The notes: generated by a model not told the origin, from the letters alone. Positions 46,831-55,973 are shown, numbered from the stretch's first letter. The stretch is DNA of 64,000 nucleotides from a bacterium (GCA_035307765.1 DATGHU010000013.1:1-64000); one strand, 5' to 3'. Program-made: numbers and translations.

Positions 46831-48165
46831 TCAGGTGCGGACGCCGGCGGTCTCACGCCCTCGGAGCACCCAGGAACCCGCCGCGGTGATCTCCACCACG
46901 ACCGTCGAGCCGACCAGGCGCTCGTCCCCCTCAAGGGTCACCACCTTGTTCGTCCGGGTGCGACCGACGACACCCCCCCGGGCGCCGGGGCTGTCCACGA
47001 GCACCTCTTGAGGGGTCCCCACGAGCCGCTGGTTGACCTCGCAGGCGACGCGCTCCACCACGCGGTTGAGATCGAGGAGGCGGCGCCGGGCGATTTCGTC
47101 GGGGACCTGGTCGGGGTATCCCGCAGCGGGGGTGCCCTGGCGGGCCGAGTAGATCGCCGTGTTCATCGCGTCGAACCGGACCTCGTTGACCAGCCGAACG
47201 GTCCCTTCGAACTCTTCCTCGGTCTCGCCGGGAAAACCGACGATGGCGTCGGTGGTCACGCTTGCGGCCGGCACCGCTTCGCGGATCGCGGCCACGGTGT
47301 CCCGGTACTGCGCGGTCGAGTAGGCGCGGTGCATGCGCCGGAGCACCCCGTCGTCCCCCGATTGCACGGGGAGATGGATGTGCTCGCAGACCTTCGGCAG
47401 ATCCGCCACCGTGCGGATCAAGGCGCGGGTCATGTCCCGGGGGTGGCTGGTGGTGAACCGGATCCGTTCGATCCCATCCACTTCGTGCACGAGCCGCAGC
47501 AGATCCGCCAAATTGCACCGCGGGGCCAGGTCGTGCCCGTAGCTGTCCACGTTTTGGCCGAGCAGCGTGACCTCCCGATACCCCCGCGCCGCGAGGCCGG
47601 CGACCTCGGCGACGACCGTCGCTGGAGGCACGCTGCGCTCGCGCCCGCGCACGTAGGGCACGACGCAGAAGGTACAAAACTTGTTGCAGCCGTGGATGAT
47701 GTTCACGAAACCGCGGACCGCGCTCCCCCGATGCGCCGGCAGGATGGGCAACGGATGGGCTCGATCGGATCGATCCCAGACCTCGTACACGGGCTGGCAC
47801 CCGTCGCGGACCTGGCGAAGCAATTCCGGGAGCCGGTGGATGTTGTGGACGCCGAAGACCAAGTCCAGGTACGGGGCTCGGGCGCGAACCCGCTCGCGGT
47901 CCTTTTGCACCAGGCACCCGGCCAGCCCGAGGATCAGGCCGGGCCGGTGCCGCTTGAGGTCGCGCAGCTCCCCCAGCCGGCCATACGCCCGGTCATCCGC
48001 TCCCTCGCGGATGGTGCACGTGTTGATGAGGATCACATCGGCATCGGCGGGGCTGTCCGTCGGCTGGTACCCGAGCTCCAGCAGCAACCCCGCCATCGCC
48101 TCGGAGTCGCGGACGTTCATCTGGCAGCCTTGGGTGATGATATGAAAACGCGATCCCGTTGACAT
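46831..48165 (-). CDS. miaB: tRNA methylthiotransferase MiaB
   Basis: A 444-residue radical SAM enzyme that adds the 2-methylthio group to i6A37 in tRNA. It has the UPF0004 domain with three Fe-S Cys (TQGCQMN, INTCTIRE, AGCLVQ), the radical SAM motif CNKFCTFC, and a C-terminal TRAM domain. GGGGGG ends seven bases upstream of the ATG. The start region lies near a divergent zinc-ribbon gene. Its substrate is made by MiaA, encoded about 6 kb away on the same strand. Confidence 0.95.
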   Translation of the reverse strand: MSTGSRFHIITQGCQMNVRDSEAMAGLLLELGYQPTDSPADADVILINTCTIREGADDRAYGRLGELRDLKRHRPGLILGLAGCLVQKDRERVRARAPYLDLVFGVHNIHRLPELLRQVRDGCQPVYEVWDRSDRAHPLPILPAHRGSAVRGFVNIIHGCNKFCTFCVVPYVRGRERSVPPATVVAEVAGLAARGYREVTLLGQNVDSYGHDLAPRCNLADLLRLVHEVDGIERIRFTTSHPRDMTRALIRTVADLPKVCEHIHLPVQSGDDGVLRRMHRAYSTAQYRDTVAAIREAVPAASVTTDAIVGFPGETEEEFEGTVRLVNEVRFDAMNTAIYSARQGTPAAGYPDQVPDEIARRRLLDLNRVVERVACEVNQRLVGTPQEVLVDSPGARGGVVGRTRTNKVVTLEGDERLVGSTVVVEITAAGSWVLRGRETAGVRT

Positions 48166-48287
48166 CGGCGTTCCCCCCGGGGAGTCTACGCCCCGCCCCC
48201 CGAATGGTCCTCCCGGGACGCCCCGCCCGCTCCCAAACAGGAGATTGCGGCGGCGCCTCGAAGAAGGGGCCAAAGGAGGGACCGATT

Positions 48288-48719
48288 ATGCCGGCGGTCC
48301 TGATCGCGATCTGCTCGAATCCCGAGTGCACCCGGCACGCTGCCTCGGCGCGGGCGAGCGACCTCCCCGTGGACTGCCCCTCCTGCGGGGCGGTGATGCT
48401 CGCGCGATGCTGGAAGTGCGAGCGGCTGCTGACCAACCCGTTCACGTCCTACTGCGTCGACTGCGGGGTGCCGCTCAAGCGCATCCTCCCCCAGGTAACC
48501 CGGCCGGAACCCCTGCTCGCCATCTGCGCCAACCCCGAATGCAGCGGCGGGATCGAAACCCGCCACACGGTGACGTTTCCCTCCCGCTGCCCGCAGTGCC
48601 ACTCGCCGCTCGTCTCACACTGCTGGAAGTGTGGCGCCCGGATCGTCTCGCTGGATCAGCACTACTGCCAGGGGTGCGGCGTCCCGCTCAAGCGGCTGCG
48701 CGCGATCTCCAACACCTAA
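48288..48719 (+). CDS. Double zinc-ribbon protein with an internal duplication
   Basis: A 143-residue protein made of two tandem repeats of about 70 residues. Each repeat carries CxNPEC, CPxC, CWKC and a final CxxCGVPLKR; the matching cysteines total sixteen. This would bind up to four zinc ions. Repeat 2 is clearly a copy of repeat 1 (CWKC and GVPLKR identical). There is no membrane helix or other domain. The ATG has AAAGGAGG upstream. The function is unknown; zinc ribbons of this kind often bind nucleic acids or protein partners. It is divergent from miaB. Confidence 0.85.
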   Translation: MPAVLIAICSNPECTRHAASARASDLPVDCPSCGAVMLARCWKCERLLTNPFTSYCVDCGVPLKRILPQVTRPEPLLAICANPECSGGIETRHTVTFPSRCPQCHSPLVSHCWKCGARIVSLDQHYCQGCGVPLKRLRAISNT

Positions 48720-48732
48720 CCGCCCGGACCGG

Positions 48733-49203
48733 CTAGAGCTGAAAATCCACCAGCGCCGTCACGCCGACGCCCTGGATCCGGTGAATGTTACCGGGAAGGG
48801 GGTTGAGGCTGTCGACCGGGATCAGCGCCTTGATCCGCACCACGCTGAGGAACGATCCCTCGACCTGGGCCACGGCCTGCACCTTGTTCACCGCGGACGC
48901 CGGCCCCTGCACCTGGGCGGCTCCAATGTACGACCCGGGGTTGCTCGAGACGATGCCGATCCCCACGCTCAGAATCGGCACTACCTTGGTCATCTGCGTG
49001 TTCTGCGCCTTGTTGTTCAGCATCAACTTGTTGATCGCGTCGTTGATCTGGGGGCCGTAGAGCTTGACGACGTAGCCGATGCCGAACAACTTGATGCCTT
49101 GAATGATCAGGTTCCCCTGGCCCATCACCGGCTGAATCGCTCCGCCGATCAGCACCCCCGCGAGAAGGGCCGTGACGACCCACACTGCAAAGACCCTACG
49201 CAT
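48733..49203 (-). CDS. Exported protein of unknown function
   Basis: A 156-residue precursor with a signal peptide (RRVFAVWVVTALLAGVLIGGAIQPVMG, about 28 residues). The mature part begins GNLIIQGIKLFGIGYVV and has many Ile/Val/Gly/Asn residues, consistent with a beta-rich or membrane-associated fold, ending ALVDFQL. I do not recognise a family. The start ATG overlaps the end of the MOSC gene by eight bases and has TAGGAGG before it, so the pair is cotranscribed. Confidence 0.75.
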   Translation of the reverse strand: MRRVFAVWVVTALLAGVLIGGAIQPVMGQGNLIIQGIKLFGIGYVVKLYGPQINDAINKLMLNNKAQNTQMTKVVPILSVGIGIVSSNPGSYIGAAQVQGPASAVNKVQAVAQVEGSFLSVVRIKALIPVDSLNPLPGNIHRIQGVGVTALVDFQL

Positions 49204-49672
49204 TGTCGCCTCCTATCCACTCGATCGTCTCCCCGACGGCGATCGTTCCCGTCGCCAGGACCCGCGCGTAGACACGAGCATCGCCGGGGTGATGCTGGTG
49301 GTGGATCCGATCGAACGCACCGTCGCGGAACGACCCGCGTATCGTCCGGCACGGAGTCGTGTATCGGGTGACCTCGAGCACGACGTCCCCGCACCGAAAG
49401 CGCGCCCCCGGTGCGGCCAGCGACCAATCCAACCCCTCGACGGTGAGGTTTTCGCCCGCGGTGCCGGGCGCGATTGGATGCCCCTCCGCCGCCACGCGCT
49501 GGATCGCCTCGAACGAGTACAGGCAGATCGCGGCGTCCAGTCCGCCATGGCGGGGATCGTCGTGTCCGTCCCCCTCGACCCCCGCCGAGCCGATGTGCGC
49601 CGAGGGGACGGGACGCTTGGGAACTCCGCCGTGTGAGATGTTGATCTGTCTGACGATCCCGCGAGTGTTCAT
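49196..49672 (-). CDS. MOSC domain protein
   Basis: A 158-residue MOSC (MOCO sulfurase C-terminal) protein. The conserved pattern includes NISHGGVPKRPV, the loop DGHDDPRHGGLDAAICLYS with its GG-D signature, PGTAGENLTVEG, and TRYTTPCR near the Cys expected in the family. MOSC proteins bind molybdenum cofactor or transfer sulfur; YiiM-like members reduce N-hydroxylated purines. Start ambiguity: ATG at 49687 sits immediately after GGAGG (too close), so the ATG at 49672 is preferred. It overlaps the exported protein gene downstream. Confidence 0.85.
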   Translation of the reverse strand: MNTRGIVRQINISHGGVPKRPVPSAHIGSAGVEGDGHDDPRHGGLDAAICLYSFEAIQRVAAEGHPIAPGTAGENLTVEGLDWSLAAPGARFRCGDVVLEVTRYTTPCRTIRGSFRDGAFDRIHHQHHPGDARVYARVLATGTIAVGETIEWIGGDNA

Positions 49673-49793
49673 CGGACGGAAACTCATCCTCCTTCGTGAT
49701 GCTGCCGGCGCTTGTGGGGGCGCGGCGCCCGGGGACCGCCGTTATGGGCGGGAGCCAACCCCGACACGATGGTAATACCCGCGGCCGGATGGT

Positions 49794-51113
49794 TCAAGCG
49801 ACGCCGGCCGTCTCCTCGAGCGACCTCCCGGCGGTCTCCTCTCCCAAAAAGAGGATGATCAGGGCGGCGACGACAAGGGTGAAGGCGAAAATGCTCAAGG
49901 CGGGCCCGCGCCCGGTCGTCCACGACCGCATCACGATCCCCAGCATCGCGGGCGCCAGGATCGCGCCCGTGCGGCCCGCCGCTGACGCCCACCCCATCGC
50001 CGTCGCCCGAATCCGGGTCGGGTACAGCTCCGCGGCGTAGCTCAGGATCACCGGCCAGGATGCCAGCACCCCGCCGGCGAGGGTCATCGCCGCCGCGAGA
50101 ATCCCGGCCTCGGTGCGTGCCGCGGCGACCCCCACAGCCCCCGCCGCGCCCAGGACCAGGCCGCAGATGATCACGGGCTTGCGTCCCACCCGGTCGATGA
50201 GCAGTGTCGCCGCGACCACCGGCAGGCCCATCACGATCGCGACCAGGAGCGAGGCTTGATCGGGGTTGGGGAAGCCTTGAGCCGACAGGAGCGCCGGAAG
50301 CAGGATGATCGGGCCGTTGTAGGCCCCGATCATCACGAACCAAACGGCCCAGATCAAGAAACTGTGCCGCCGGAACCGCGGGCTCCACAGCTCGGCGAGG
50401 TGCGCGAAGATCGAGGCGCGTCCGGCTTGCTCCTGGTCTGGGAGTTCGAGGGCCACCCCATAGCGCTCGGAGAGGGTTCGGGCCAGCGCCTCTGCCTCGC
50501 GGCGCCGGCCGTGGGCCAGCAGGTACCGGGGCGACTCGGGGACGAGCCATGGGCCGATCACGGCCAGGACGACGGGCAGCAGCCCGACCAGGAAGACCGC
50601 GCGCCACCCCAGCCCGTGCCCCGCGACCACGCCGCCGACCGCCGCCAGGATCCACCCGAGAATCCAGACGACCTGCGTCCACCCGATCAGCGCGCCGCGG
50701 GACCTGCGGGGGGCGAACTCCCCCACCAGGCTTGTCGCCACCGGGGCCACCCCGCCGAAGCCGATCCCGGCGAGGAAGAGGGCGAGCACGATCCAGGAGA
50801 GCGACGGCGCCAGCGCCGCGGCGCCGGTGCCCAGGCTGCTGAGCGCGACCGTCGCGCCGAAGCCGACCCGGCGCCCCACCCAGTCCGCCACAAATCCCAT
50901 AAGGAGGCCGCCCGCGAGCTGCCCCGCCCCCGCGGCCATGATCAGCAGCCCGGCTTGCCCCGGCGTCAGCCCCCAGGACGCTTTGAGCCCCAGCAGCGCA
51001 AAGCTGAGCACCCCCAGGTTCATCCCGTTGCTGCCGAATGCCAGGCCGGCGAGGATGGTGACCCGGACGGGGAGCCTTCCCATCCCGGACCGGACCTGCG
51101 CGACCGCCTGCAT
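49794..51113 (-). CDS. MFS transporter
   Basis: A 439-residue major facilitator with about 12 membrane helices. Motif A appears in the loop GFVADWVGRRVGF, the central cytoplasmic loop is charged (LLAHGRRREAEALARTLSERYG), and a late copy is DRVGRKPVII. PESPRYLLAHGR matches the sugar/aromatic-acid porter group. The ATG overlaps the stop of the acyl-CoA dehydrogenase gene (TGATG). Its likely job is uptake of the substrate of that gene and of the CoA-transferase; a dicarboxylate such as glutarate is suggested by context only. Confidence 0.82.
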   Translation of the reverse strand: MQAVAQVRSGMGRLPVRVTILAGLAFGSNGMNLGVLSFALLGLKASWGLTPGQAGLLIMAAGAGQLAGGLLMGFVADWVGRRVGFGATVALSSLGTGAAALAPSLSWIVLALFLAGIGFGGVAPVATSLVGEFAPRRSRGALIGWTQVVWILGWILAAVGGVVAGHGLGWRAVFLVGLLPVVLAVIGPWLVPESPRYLLAHGRRREAEALARTLSERYGVALELPDQEQAGRASIFAHLAELWSPRFRRHSFLIWAVWFVMIGAYNGPIILLPALLSAQGFPNPDQASLLVAIVMGLPVVAATLLIDRVGRKPVIICGLVLGAAGAVGVAAARTEAGILAAAMTLAGGVLASWPVILSYAAELYPTRIRATAMGWASAAGRTGAILAPAMLGIVMRSWTTGRGPALSIFAFTLVVAALIILFLGEETAGRSLEETAGVA

Positions 51114-52300
51114 CACGACGGGACGGCGCCAAACGCGTCGATCCCCGTGATATCGCGCCCGAGGATCAACGTGTGGACGTCGTAGGTACCCTCATAGGTG
51201 TCGACGGATTCGAGGTTGGCGGCGTGCCGCATCGCGTGATATTCCAGGGTGATCCCGTACCCGCCGAGAATGGTCCGCGCCTCCCGAGCGACGCGCAGCG
51301 CCATCCGGACATTGTTCCGTTTCGCCATGCTCACGTGGGTGTACCGCATCGTGCCGGCATCCTTGAGCCGACCGAGCTGGTACGCAAGCAGCTGGGCGGT
51401 GGTGATCTCGGTCAGCATGTTCACCAACCGCTCCTGAATGATCTGCGTCGCCGCGATCGGCCGGCCGAACGCGATCCGACCGCGCGCATACGCCAAGGCT
51501 TCCTCGTAACAGGCCATCGCCGCGCCCACCGCCCCCCAAGCGATCCCGTACCGAGCCTGCGTCAGGCAGCCCAGCGCCTTCCCCAGCCCGGTGGCCCCGG
51601 GGAGTGCGTCCTCGTCTCGGATTCGGACGTCCTCCAGCACCAGCTCGCTCGTCACCGAGGCGCGCATCGAGGCCTTGGTATGGATGTCGTGCGCGGAGAA
51701 CCCCGGCGTGTGGGGATCGACCAGGAACCCTCGGATCTGCCCATCCTCCGTCTTGGCCCAGATCAGCGCGACATCGGCGAGCGACCCATTGGTGATCCAC
51801 ATCTTCGTTCCGTCGAGCACCCACCCGCCGTCCGTGCGGCGCGCGCGGGTCTGCATCGCCGCCGGATCGCTGCCGGCGTTGGGCTCGGTGAGTCCGAAAC
51901 AGCCGATCTTTTCGCCCGCCGCCATCGGGGGCAGCCACCGTCTGCGCTGCGCCTCGCTCCCGTACGCAAAGATCGGGTACATGACGAGCGCGCCCTGCAC
52001 CGAGGCGAACGACCGCACGCCGCTGTCCCCCCGCTCCAGCTCCTGCATGATCAGCCCGTAGGCAACGTTGGTGATGCCCGCGCACCCGTACTCCTGGGGC
52101 AGGGTGGCGCCAAACAGCCGGAGGGCGCCGAGCGTCTGGACCAGGTCGCGCGGAAATTCGCCCGCGAGCCAGGCTCGGCCGATGCGAGGGATCACCTCGC
52201 GGTCGACCAACCGCGCCACGGTCTCCCGGGTCAGCCGCTCTTCCTCGGTGAGCAGTGGATCGATGTTGAAGTAATCGAGCATGCCCGTCCCTGTCGTCAT
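51113..52300 (-). CDS. gcdH: Glutaryl-CoA dehydrogenase
   Basis: A 395-residue flavoenzyme that oxidises and decarboxylates glutaryl-CoA to crotonyl-CoA. Diagnostic features are FASVQGALVMYPIFAYGSEAQ, CFGLTEPNAGSDP, and the end motif VDTYEGTYDVHTLILGRDITGIDAF, including the catalytic Glu. Nearly all these positions match the glutaryl-CoA branch and not other acyl-CoA dehydrogenases. The start is ATG; an in-frame ATG six codons later is possible. It follows the CoA-transferase gene by about 55 nt and is coupled to the MFS gene. Confidence 0.92.
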   Translation of the reverse strand: MTTGTGMLDYFNIDPLLTEEERLTRETVARLVDREVIPRIGRAWLAGEFPRDLVQTLGALRLFGATLPQEYGCAGITNVAYGLIMQELERGDSGVRSFASVQGALVMYPIFAYGSEAQRRRWLPPMAAGEKIGCFGLTEPNAGSDPAAMQTRARRTDGGWVLDGTKMWITNGSLADVALIWAKTEDGQIRGFLVDPHTPGFSAHDIHTKASMRASVTSELVLEDVRIRDEDALPGATGLGKALGCLTQARYGIAWGAVGAAMACYEEALAYARGRIAFGRPIAATQIIQERLVNMLTEITTAQLLAYQLGRLKDAGTMRYTHVSMAKRNNVRMALRVAREARTILGGYGITLEYHAMRHAANLESVDTYEGTYDVHTLILGRDITGIDAFGAVPS

Positions 52301-52354
52301 GGGCCAACCATTCGCGGACGATCGGGGGTCTCCTGTGCTCCGCCGCGCCCGGGA

Positions 52355-53572
52355 CTACACCACCCCCTCGCGCCGGAGGCGGGCGATCTCCTCCGCCGCC
52401 AGGCCGAGCTCGGCGAGCACGTCGTCCGTGTGCTCCCCCAGAAGGGGGGGCGGCCGCCGGATCGACCCCGGCGTGGCGGAGCATTTCACCGGCAGTCCCG
52501 GGATGGCGATGCGCCCGGCGGTCGGGTGGTCGATCTCGACGAGCATCTCGCGCGCGCGGACCTGTGGGTCGCGGACGATTTCATCGACCGTGGAGATCGG
52601 CCCGCAGGGCACGCCCGCCGCGGTCAGCGCCTCGAGCCATTCCGCCGCGCGGCGGGTTCGGAACAGAACCTCGAGCAGCGGGATCAACTCGTGCCGGTTG
52701 CGGATCCGGTCCGGGTTGGTGCGGAACCGCAGGTCGTCGGCGAGCCCGAGGCCGGCCAATTCGCAGAACCGGCGGAAGAGGCGGTCGTTGCCCGTCCCGA
52801 GCGTGATGTAGCGGCCATCGGCGCAGAGAAACGCCTGGTACGGAACAACCGTGGCGTGCGCGGATCCCCGGCGGGGAGGGATCTCCCCCGAGGCCAGGTA
52901 GATTCCCGTGTAGTAGGACAGCCAGGAAATTTGTGCGTCCAGCATGGACACATCCAGCGACTGACCGACGCCCGTGCGGTCGCGGGCGAAGAGCGCCAGC
53001 GTGATCGCGTACGCCGCGTACATACCGCCGGCGATGTCGGTGATCGGCACGCCGACCCGCACCGGCCCCCCTCCCTCTTCCCCCGTCGTCCCCATCACGC
53101 CGCCCATCCCCTGGAGGATGAGGTCGAACGCGGAACGGTCGCGGTAGGGACCGGTCTGCCCAAATCCCGAGATCGCGCAGTAGATCACCCGCGGGTTCCG
53201 TCGACGCAAGACCTCCTCGCCGATCCCGAGCCGGCTCATCGTGCCGGGGGTGAAATTCTCGACCACGACGTCGGCCCGGTCCACCAGTCGGAGGAAGATC
53301 GCGGTCGCTTCAGGATGCCGGAGGTTGAGGGTCAGACTCCGCTTGTTGCGGTTCACGCTGAGGAAATAGATGCTCTCCCCCCCCGCGAACGGTGGACCCC
53401 AGGCTCGGGCGCCGTCGCCCTCGCCGGGCGATTCGATCTTCAGCACCTCCGCTCCGTAGTCCGCCAGCATCGCGGTACCGAACGGGCCGGCCATGAACCG
53501 GGTCAGATCGACGACCCGGACCCCTTCGAGCGGGGACGTCGGTGCGACTGCTCCTGGTGATGTGCGCGCCAC
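52355..53572 (-). CDS. CaiB/BaiF family CoA-transferase
   Basis: A 405-residue class III CoA-transferase. It shows LEGVRVVDLTRFMAGPFGTAMLADYGAEVLKIE, VNRNKRSLTLNLR, the catalytic Asp in SAFDLILQGMGG, and GVPITDIAGGMYAA. Glutarate is activated by such enzymes in some organisms (SUGCT-type), and the gene is directly followed by glutaryl-CoA dehydrogenase, which makes that assignment the best guess. GTG start five to six bases after GGGAGGG; the frame runs upstream without coding features. It is divergent from the YbaK/EbsC gene. Confidence 0.88.
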   Translation of the reverse strand: MARTSPGAVAPTSPLEGVRVVDLTRFMAGPFGTAMLADYGAEVLKIESPGEGDGARAWGPPFAGGESIYFLSVNRNKRSLTLNLRHPEATAIFLRLVDRADVVVENFTPGTMSRLGIGEEVLRRRNPRVIYCAISGFGQTGPYRDRSAFDLILQGMGGVMGTTGEEGGGPVRVGVPITDIAGGMYAAYAITLALFARDRTGVGQSLDVSMLDAQISWLSYYTGIYLASGEIPPRRGSAHATVVPYQAFLCADGRYITLGTGNDRLFRRFCELAGLGLADDLRFRTNPDRIRNRHELIPLLEVLFRTRRAAEWLEALTAAGVPCGPISTVDEIVRDPQVRAREMLVEIDHPTAGRIAIPGLPVKCSATPGSIRRPPPLLGEHTDDVLAELGLAAEEIARLRREGVV

Positions 53573-53678
53573 AGTGCCCTCCCGTGAAGTGCCTGCATCT
53601 GCGCATTCGTCTCCGCGGATGACGCCATTGTACCCCGCCCCCCGGGGCGGCGGAAGGGGCGGCGAGGGGCAGCGCCAA

Positions 53679-54161
53679 ATGCCCATCCAACCCATGAAAA
53701 CCGAGGCCGTGCGCGCGCTCGACGATTTGGCCATCCCCTACACGCTCCGCCGATTCAAGGCGACGGCCCTCTCCGCCGAAGAAGCGGCCCTGGCGCTCGG
53801 GGCGCCCCTGGCTGCGATCGTCAAGACTCTCGTCCTGCGTGGTGACCGCACCGGGGTGCTGCGGGTGTGCGTGGGGGGAACCAAACGCCTCAGCCTGAAA
53901 AAGCTGGCCCAGGCCTCGGGGAACAAGCGGGTCGACCTGGTCCCGGTGGCCGATCTGCGTCGTCTCACCGGATACCTCCGCGGCGGGGTCTCCCCCCTCG
54001 GCGGCCGAACGAAGCATCCGGTGTACTGCGACGTCTCGGTGCTGGGCGTCGCTCGGGTGTTCGTCAACGGCGGGATGCGCGGACTCCAGCTCGAACTCGA
54101 AGCGGAAGCGCTGATCCGGGCGACCGGCGCGATCGTCGTCGAGGTCGGGGAGGACGTCTGA
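53679..54161 (+). CDS. ybaK: YbaK/EbsC-type aminoacyl-tRNA deacylase
   Basis: A 160-residue YbaK/ProX-fold protein. PYTLRRFKATALSAEEAALALG, IVKTLVLRG, KRLSLKKLAQASGNKRVDL and YLRGGVSPLGGRTKHPVYCD match YbaK, which clears misacylated Cys-tRNA(Pro) in trans. The GGVSPLG loop is the catalytic element. ATG at 53679 has AGGGG about nine bases upstream; an internal ATG five codons later is possible. It is convergent with the protein kinase gene. Confidence 0.9.
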   Translation: MPIQPMKTEAVRALDDLAIPYTLRRFKATALSAEEAALALGAPLAAIVKTLVLRGDRTGVLRVCVGGTKRLSLKKLAQASGNKRVDLVPVADLRRLTGYLRGGVSPLGGRTKHPVYCDVSVLGVARVFVNGGMRGLQLELEAEALIRATGAIVVEVGEDV

Positions 54162-54200
54162 CGCCGGGGCGGCCGGGCCCAGCGCGGGCCGAAGACGCGC

Positions 54201-55172
54201 TCAGCGCCGCGCCAGCAACTCCGCGATCAGCACCAGCGCCGCCGTCCCCAGCGCGACGAGCCCGAGGATGATGAACGGATGGCGGAGGAGACGGTCGCGG
54301 ATCGGGGCGCCTAGGGGGGGGTCTCGCCGGGCCAGCACATTCAGATCCACCGACTCGGGATGGCGGAGCGCCCGAGCGAACTCCTCCGCGTTCGGGTACC
54401 GCTCCTGCTTCCGGCGACGCATGGCCCGGGCGGCGACCGCGGCCACCGCCGGGGGAACGTCGCGCCGCCGCCGGGTGAGCGGCTCAGGATCCATGTTGAG
54501 ATGTTGGTACATCGTGCTGAGCGGGTTCGTGCTCCGGTACGGCGGGCGCCCGGCGAGCAGTTCGTACAGGATCACGCCAAGCGCGTAGACATCCGCCTCC
54601 GGGCCGCCGCGCTCCCCCTGGATCTGCTCGGGGGCCATGTACTCGGGGGTCCCGACGAGGCCGGAAAACCCGCGCCAGGTCACGCGCGGTGCGCCCTCGA
54701 GCAGCGCGATCCCGAAGTCGATGATCTTCACCCGATCGCCCTCACTCACCAGGACGTTCTCCGGCTTGAGATCGCGATGATAGACGCGGTGTTGGTGGCA
54801 GTAGGCGACGACCTCCGCCAGGTTGGCGCCGATGTCGACGGCACGCCCCACCGGGAGGGGGCGCGCGGGATCGATCAGCGTCCGCAACGAGTCCCCCTCG
54901 GTGTACTCGAGGGCGAGAAACGGGGGGTGGGCATCCTCCTGGGCGTCGAGGAGTCGGGGAACGCCGGGATGGTGGAGCAATCGGCCGATCGCTACCTCCC
55001 GCCGGAACCGCTCGTACGCGGCGACTTCGCCCAACCGGGTGGGCTCGAGAAACTTCAGCACCACCGCGGCTTGAGACCGAAGATCCTTCCCTTGAAATAC
55101 CGCCGCCTCTCCGCCCCTCCCCAGCGGGCGCTCGACGAGGTACGGGCCGACGCGGTCACCGGGGGTTGGCAT
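54201..55172 (-). CDS. Serine/threonine protein kinase with a C-terminal membrane anchor
   Basis: A 323-residue Hanks-type kinase. Glycine loop LGRGGEAAVF, Lys40 (VVLKFLEP), HRDLKPEN (132-139), DFG (152-154), APEQI and a late Arg are all intact, so it should be active. A single membrane helix (HPFIILGLVALGTAALVLIAELLARR, near 298-323) anchors it with the kinase domain in the cytoplasm and almost no extracytoplasmic part. No PASTA or sensor domain is present. It begins about 20 nt after the PP2C gene and ends the operon that starts with the ANTAR regulator. Confidence 0.92.
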   Translation of the reverse strand: MPTPGDRVGPYLVERPLGRGGEAAVFQGKDLRSQAAVVLKFLEPTRLGEVAAYERFRREVAIGRLLHHPGVPRLLDAQEDAHPPFLALEYTEGDSLRTLIDPARPLPVGRAVDIGANLAEVVAYCHQHRVYHRDLKPENVLVSEGDRVKIIDFGIALLEGAPRVTWRGFSGLVGTPEYMAPEQIQGERGGPEADVYALGVILYELLAGRPPYRSTNPLSTMYQHLNMDPEPLTRRRRDVPPAVAAVAARAMRRRKQERYPNAEEFARALRHPESVDLNVLARRDPPLGAPIRDRLLRHPFIILGLVALGTAALVLIAELLARR

Positions 55173-55193
55173 GCGAGGAGGGGCGGGACGGGT

Positions 55194-55973
55194 TCAGGTT
55201 GGGATCCGGGCGGCTACGACGGTCAGGTTGTCAAACCCGCCCCGCCGCTTGGCTTCGGCGACACACGCGGCGGCCGCGGCGGCCGCCGAAGAGCCCGCGA
55301 ACGTCGCGCGGATTTCCTCGGGCTCCAAGTGCTCGAAGAGCCCGTCCGTCGAGAGGACAAAACAGTCCCCGGGGCAGGCCTCGCCGCGTTGCAGGTCAAC
55401 CGCGACCAGGAGATCCCCCCCGATCGTACGGGTCAGCAGGTGCCGGTGCGGGTGGCGGGTCGCACGCCTCGCGGACACGAGCCCGAGGCGGCGCATCTCC
55501 TGCACCATCGTGTGGTCCCGTGTGAGTTGGCGCAGCGATCCGCCGCGCATCAGAAATGCTTTGGAATCTCCGACGTGCCCGATCCAATAGCGGCTGCCGC
55601 ATAGGACGAGCGCCGTCAGTGTGGTCTGCATCCCCGCCAATCCCGGGTGGCCCGCCCGGAGATGGCAGATGTGCAGGTTCGCGCGTTCGACCGCCCGGCG
55701 GAGCGCCCGCCCGGGATCGCCGCCCGGCCCGAGATAGTATTCCTGGATCACCGCGTGAGCGGCCTCGGCGCTGGCCACCGCTCCTCCCCCCGACCCGCCG
55801 ACCCCGTCCGCGACCAGGAACAGGCTACCGCGGCTGTCGAGCAACGCCCGATCCTCGGGGATCTCGCAGCGGTGATAGTCCTCATTCTTTGGCCGCACTC
55901 TGCCCGGATCTGTCGATGCGCCGAAATCGAGGGTAGCCGGGCGGGGGGGCGCGGGCCCCTTGTGAAGGCGCAT
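55194..55973 (-). CDS. PP2C-type protein phosphatase
   Basis: A 259-residue PPM phosphatase. Metal-binding Asp residues lie in RPKNEDYH (Asp32) and LVADGVGG (Asp56 with Gly57), then GMQTTLTALVL, GHVGDSKAFLMRGG, LTRDHTM, LSTDGLFEHL and GGFDNLTVVAARI. It should reverse the action of the neighbouring kinase. The ATG overlaps the response regulator stop as TGATG, so translation is coupled. The kinase gene follows 20 nt later. No membrane segment is seen. Confidence 0.92.
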   Translation of the reverse strand: MRLHKGPAPPRPATLDFGASTDPGRVRPKNEDYHRCEIPEDRALLDSRGSLFLVADGVGGSGGGAVASAEAAHAVIQEYYLGPGGDPGRALRRAVERANLHICHLRAGHPGLAGMQTTLTALVLCGSRYWIGHVGDSKAFLMRGGSLRQLTRDHTMVQEMRRLGLVSARRATRHPHRHLLTRTIGGDLLVAVDLQRGEACPGDCFVLSTDGLFEHLEPEEIRATFAGSSAAAAAAACVAEAKRRGGFDNLTVVAARIPT

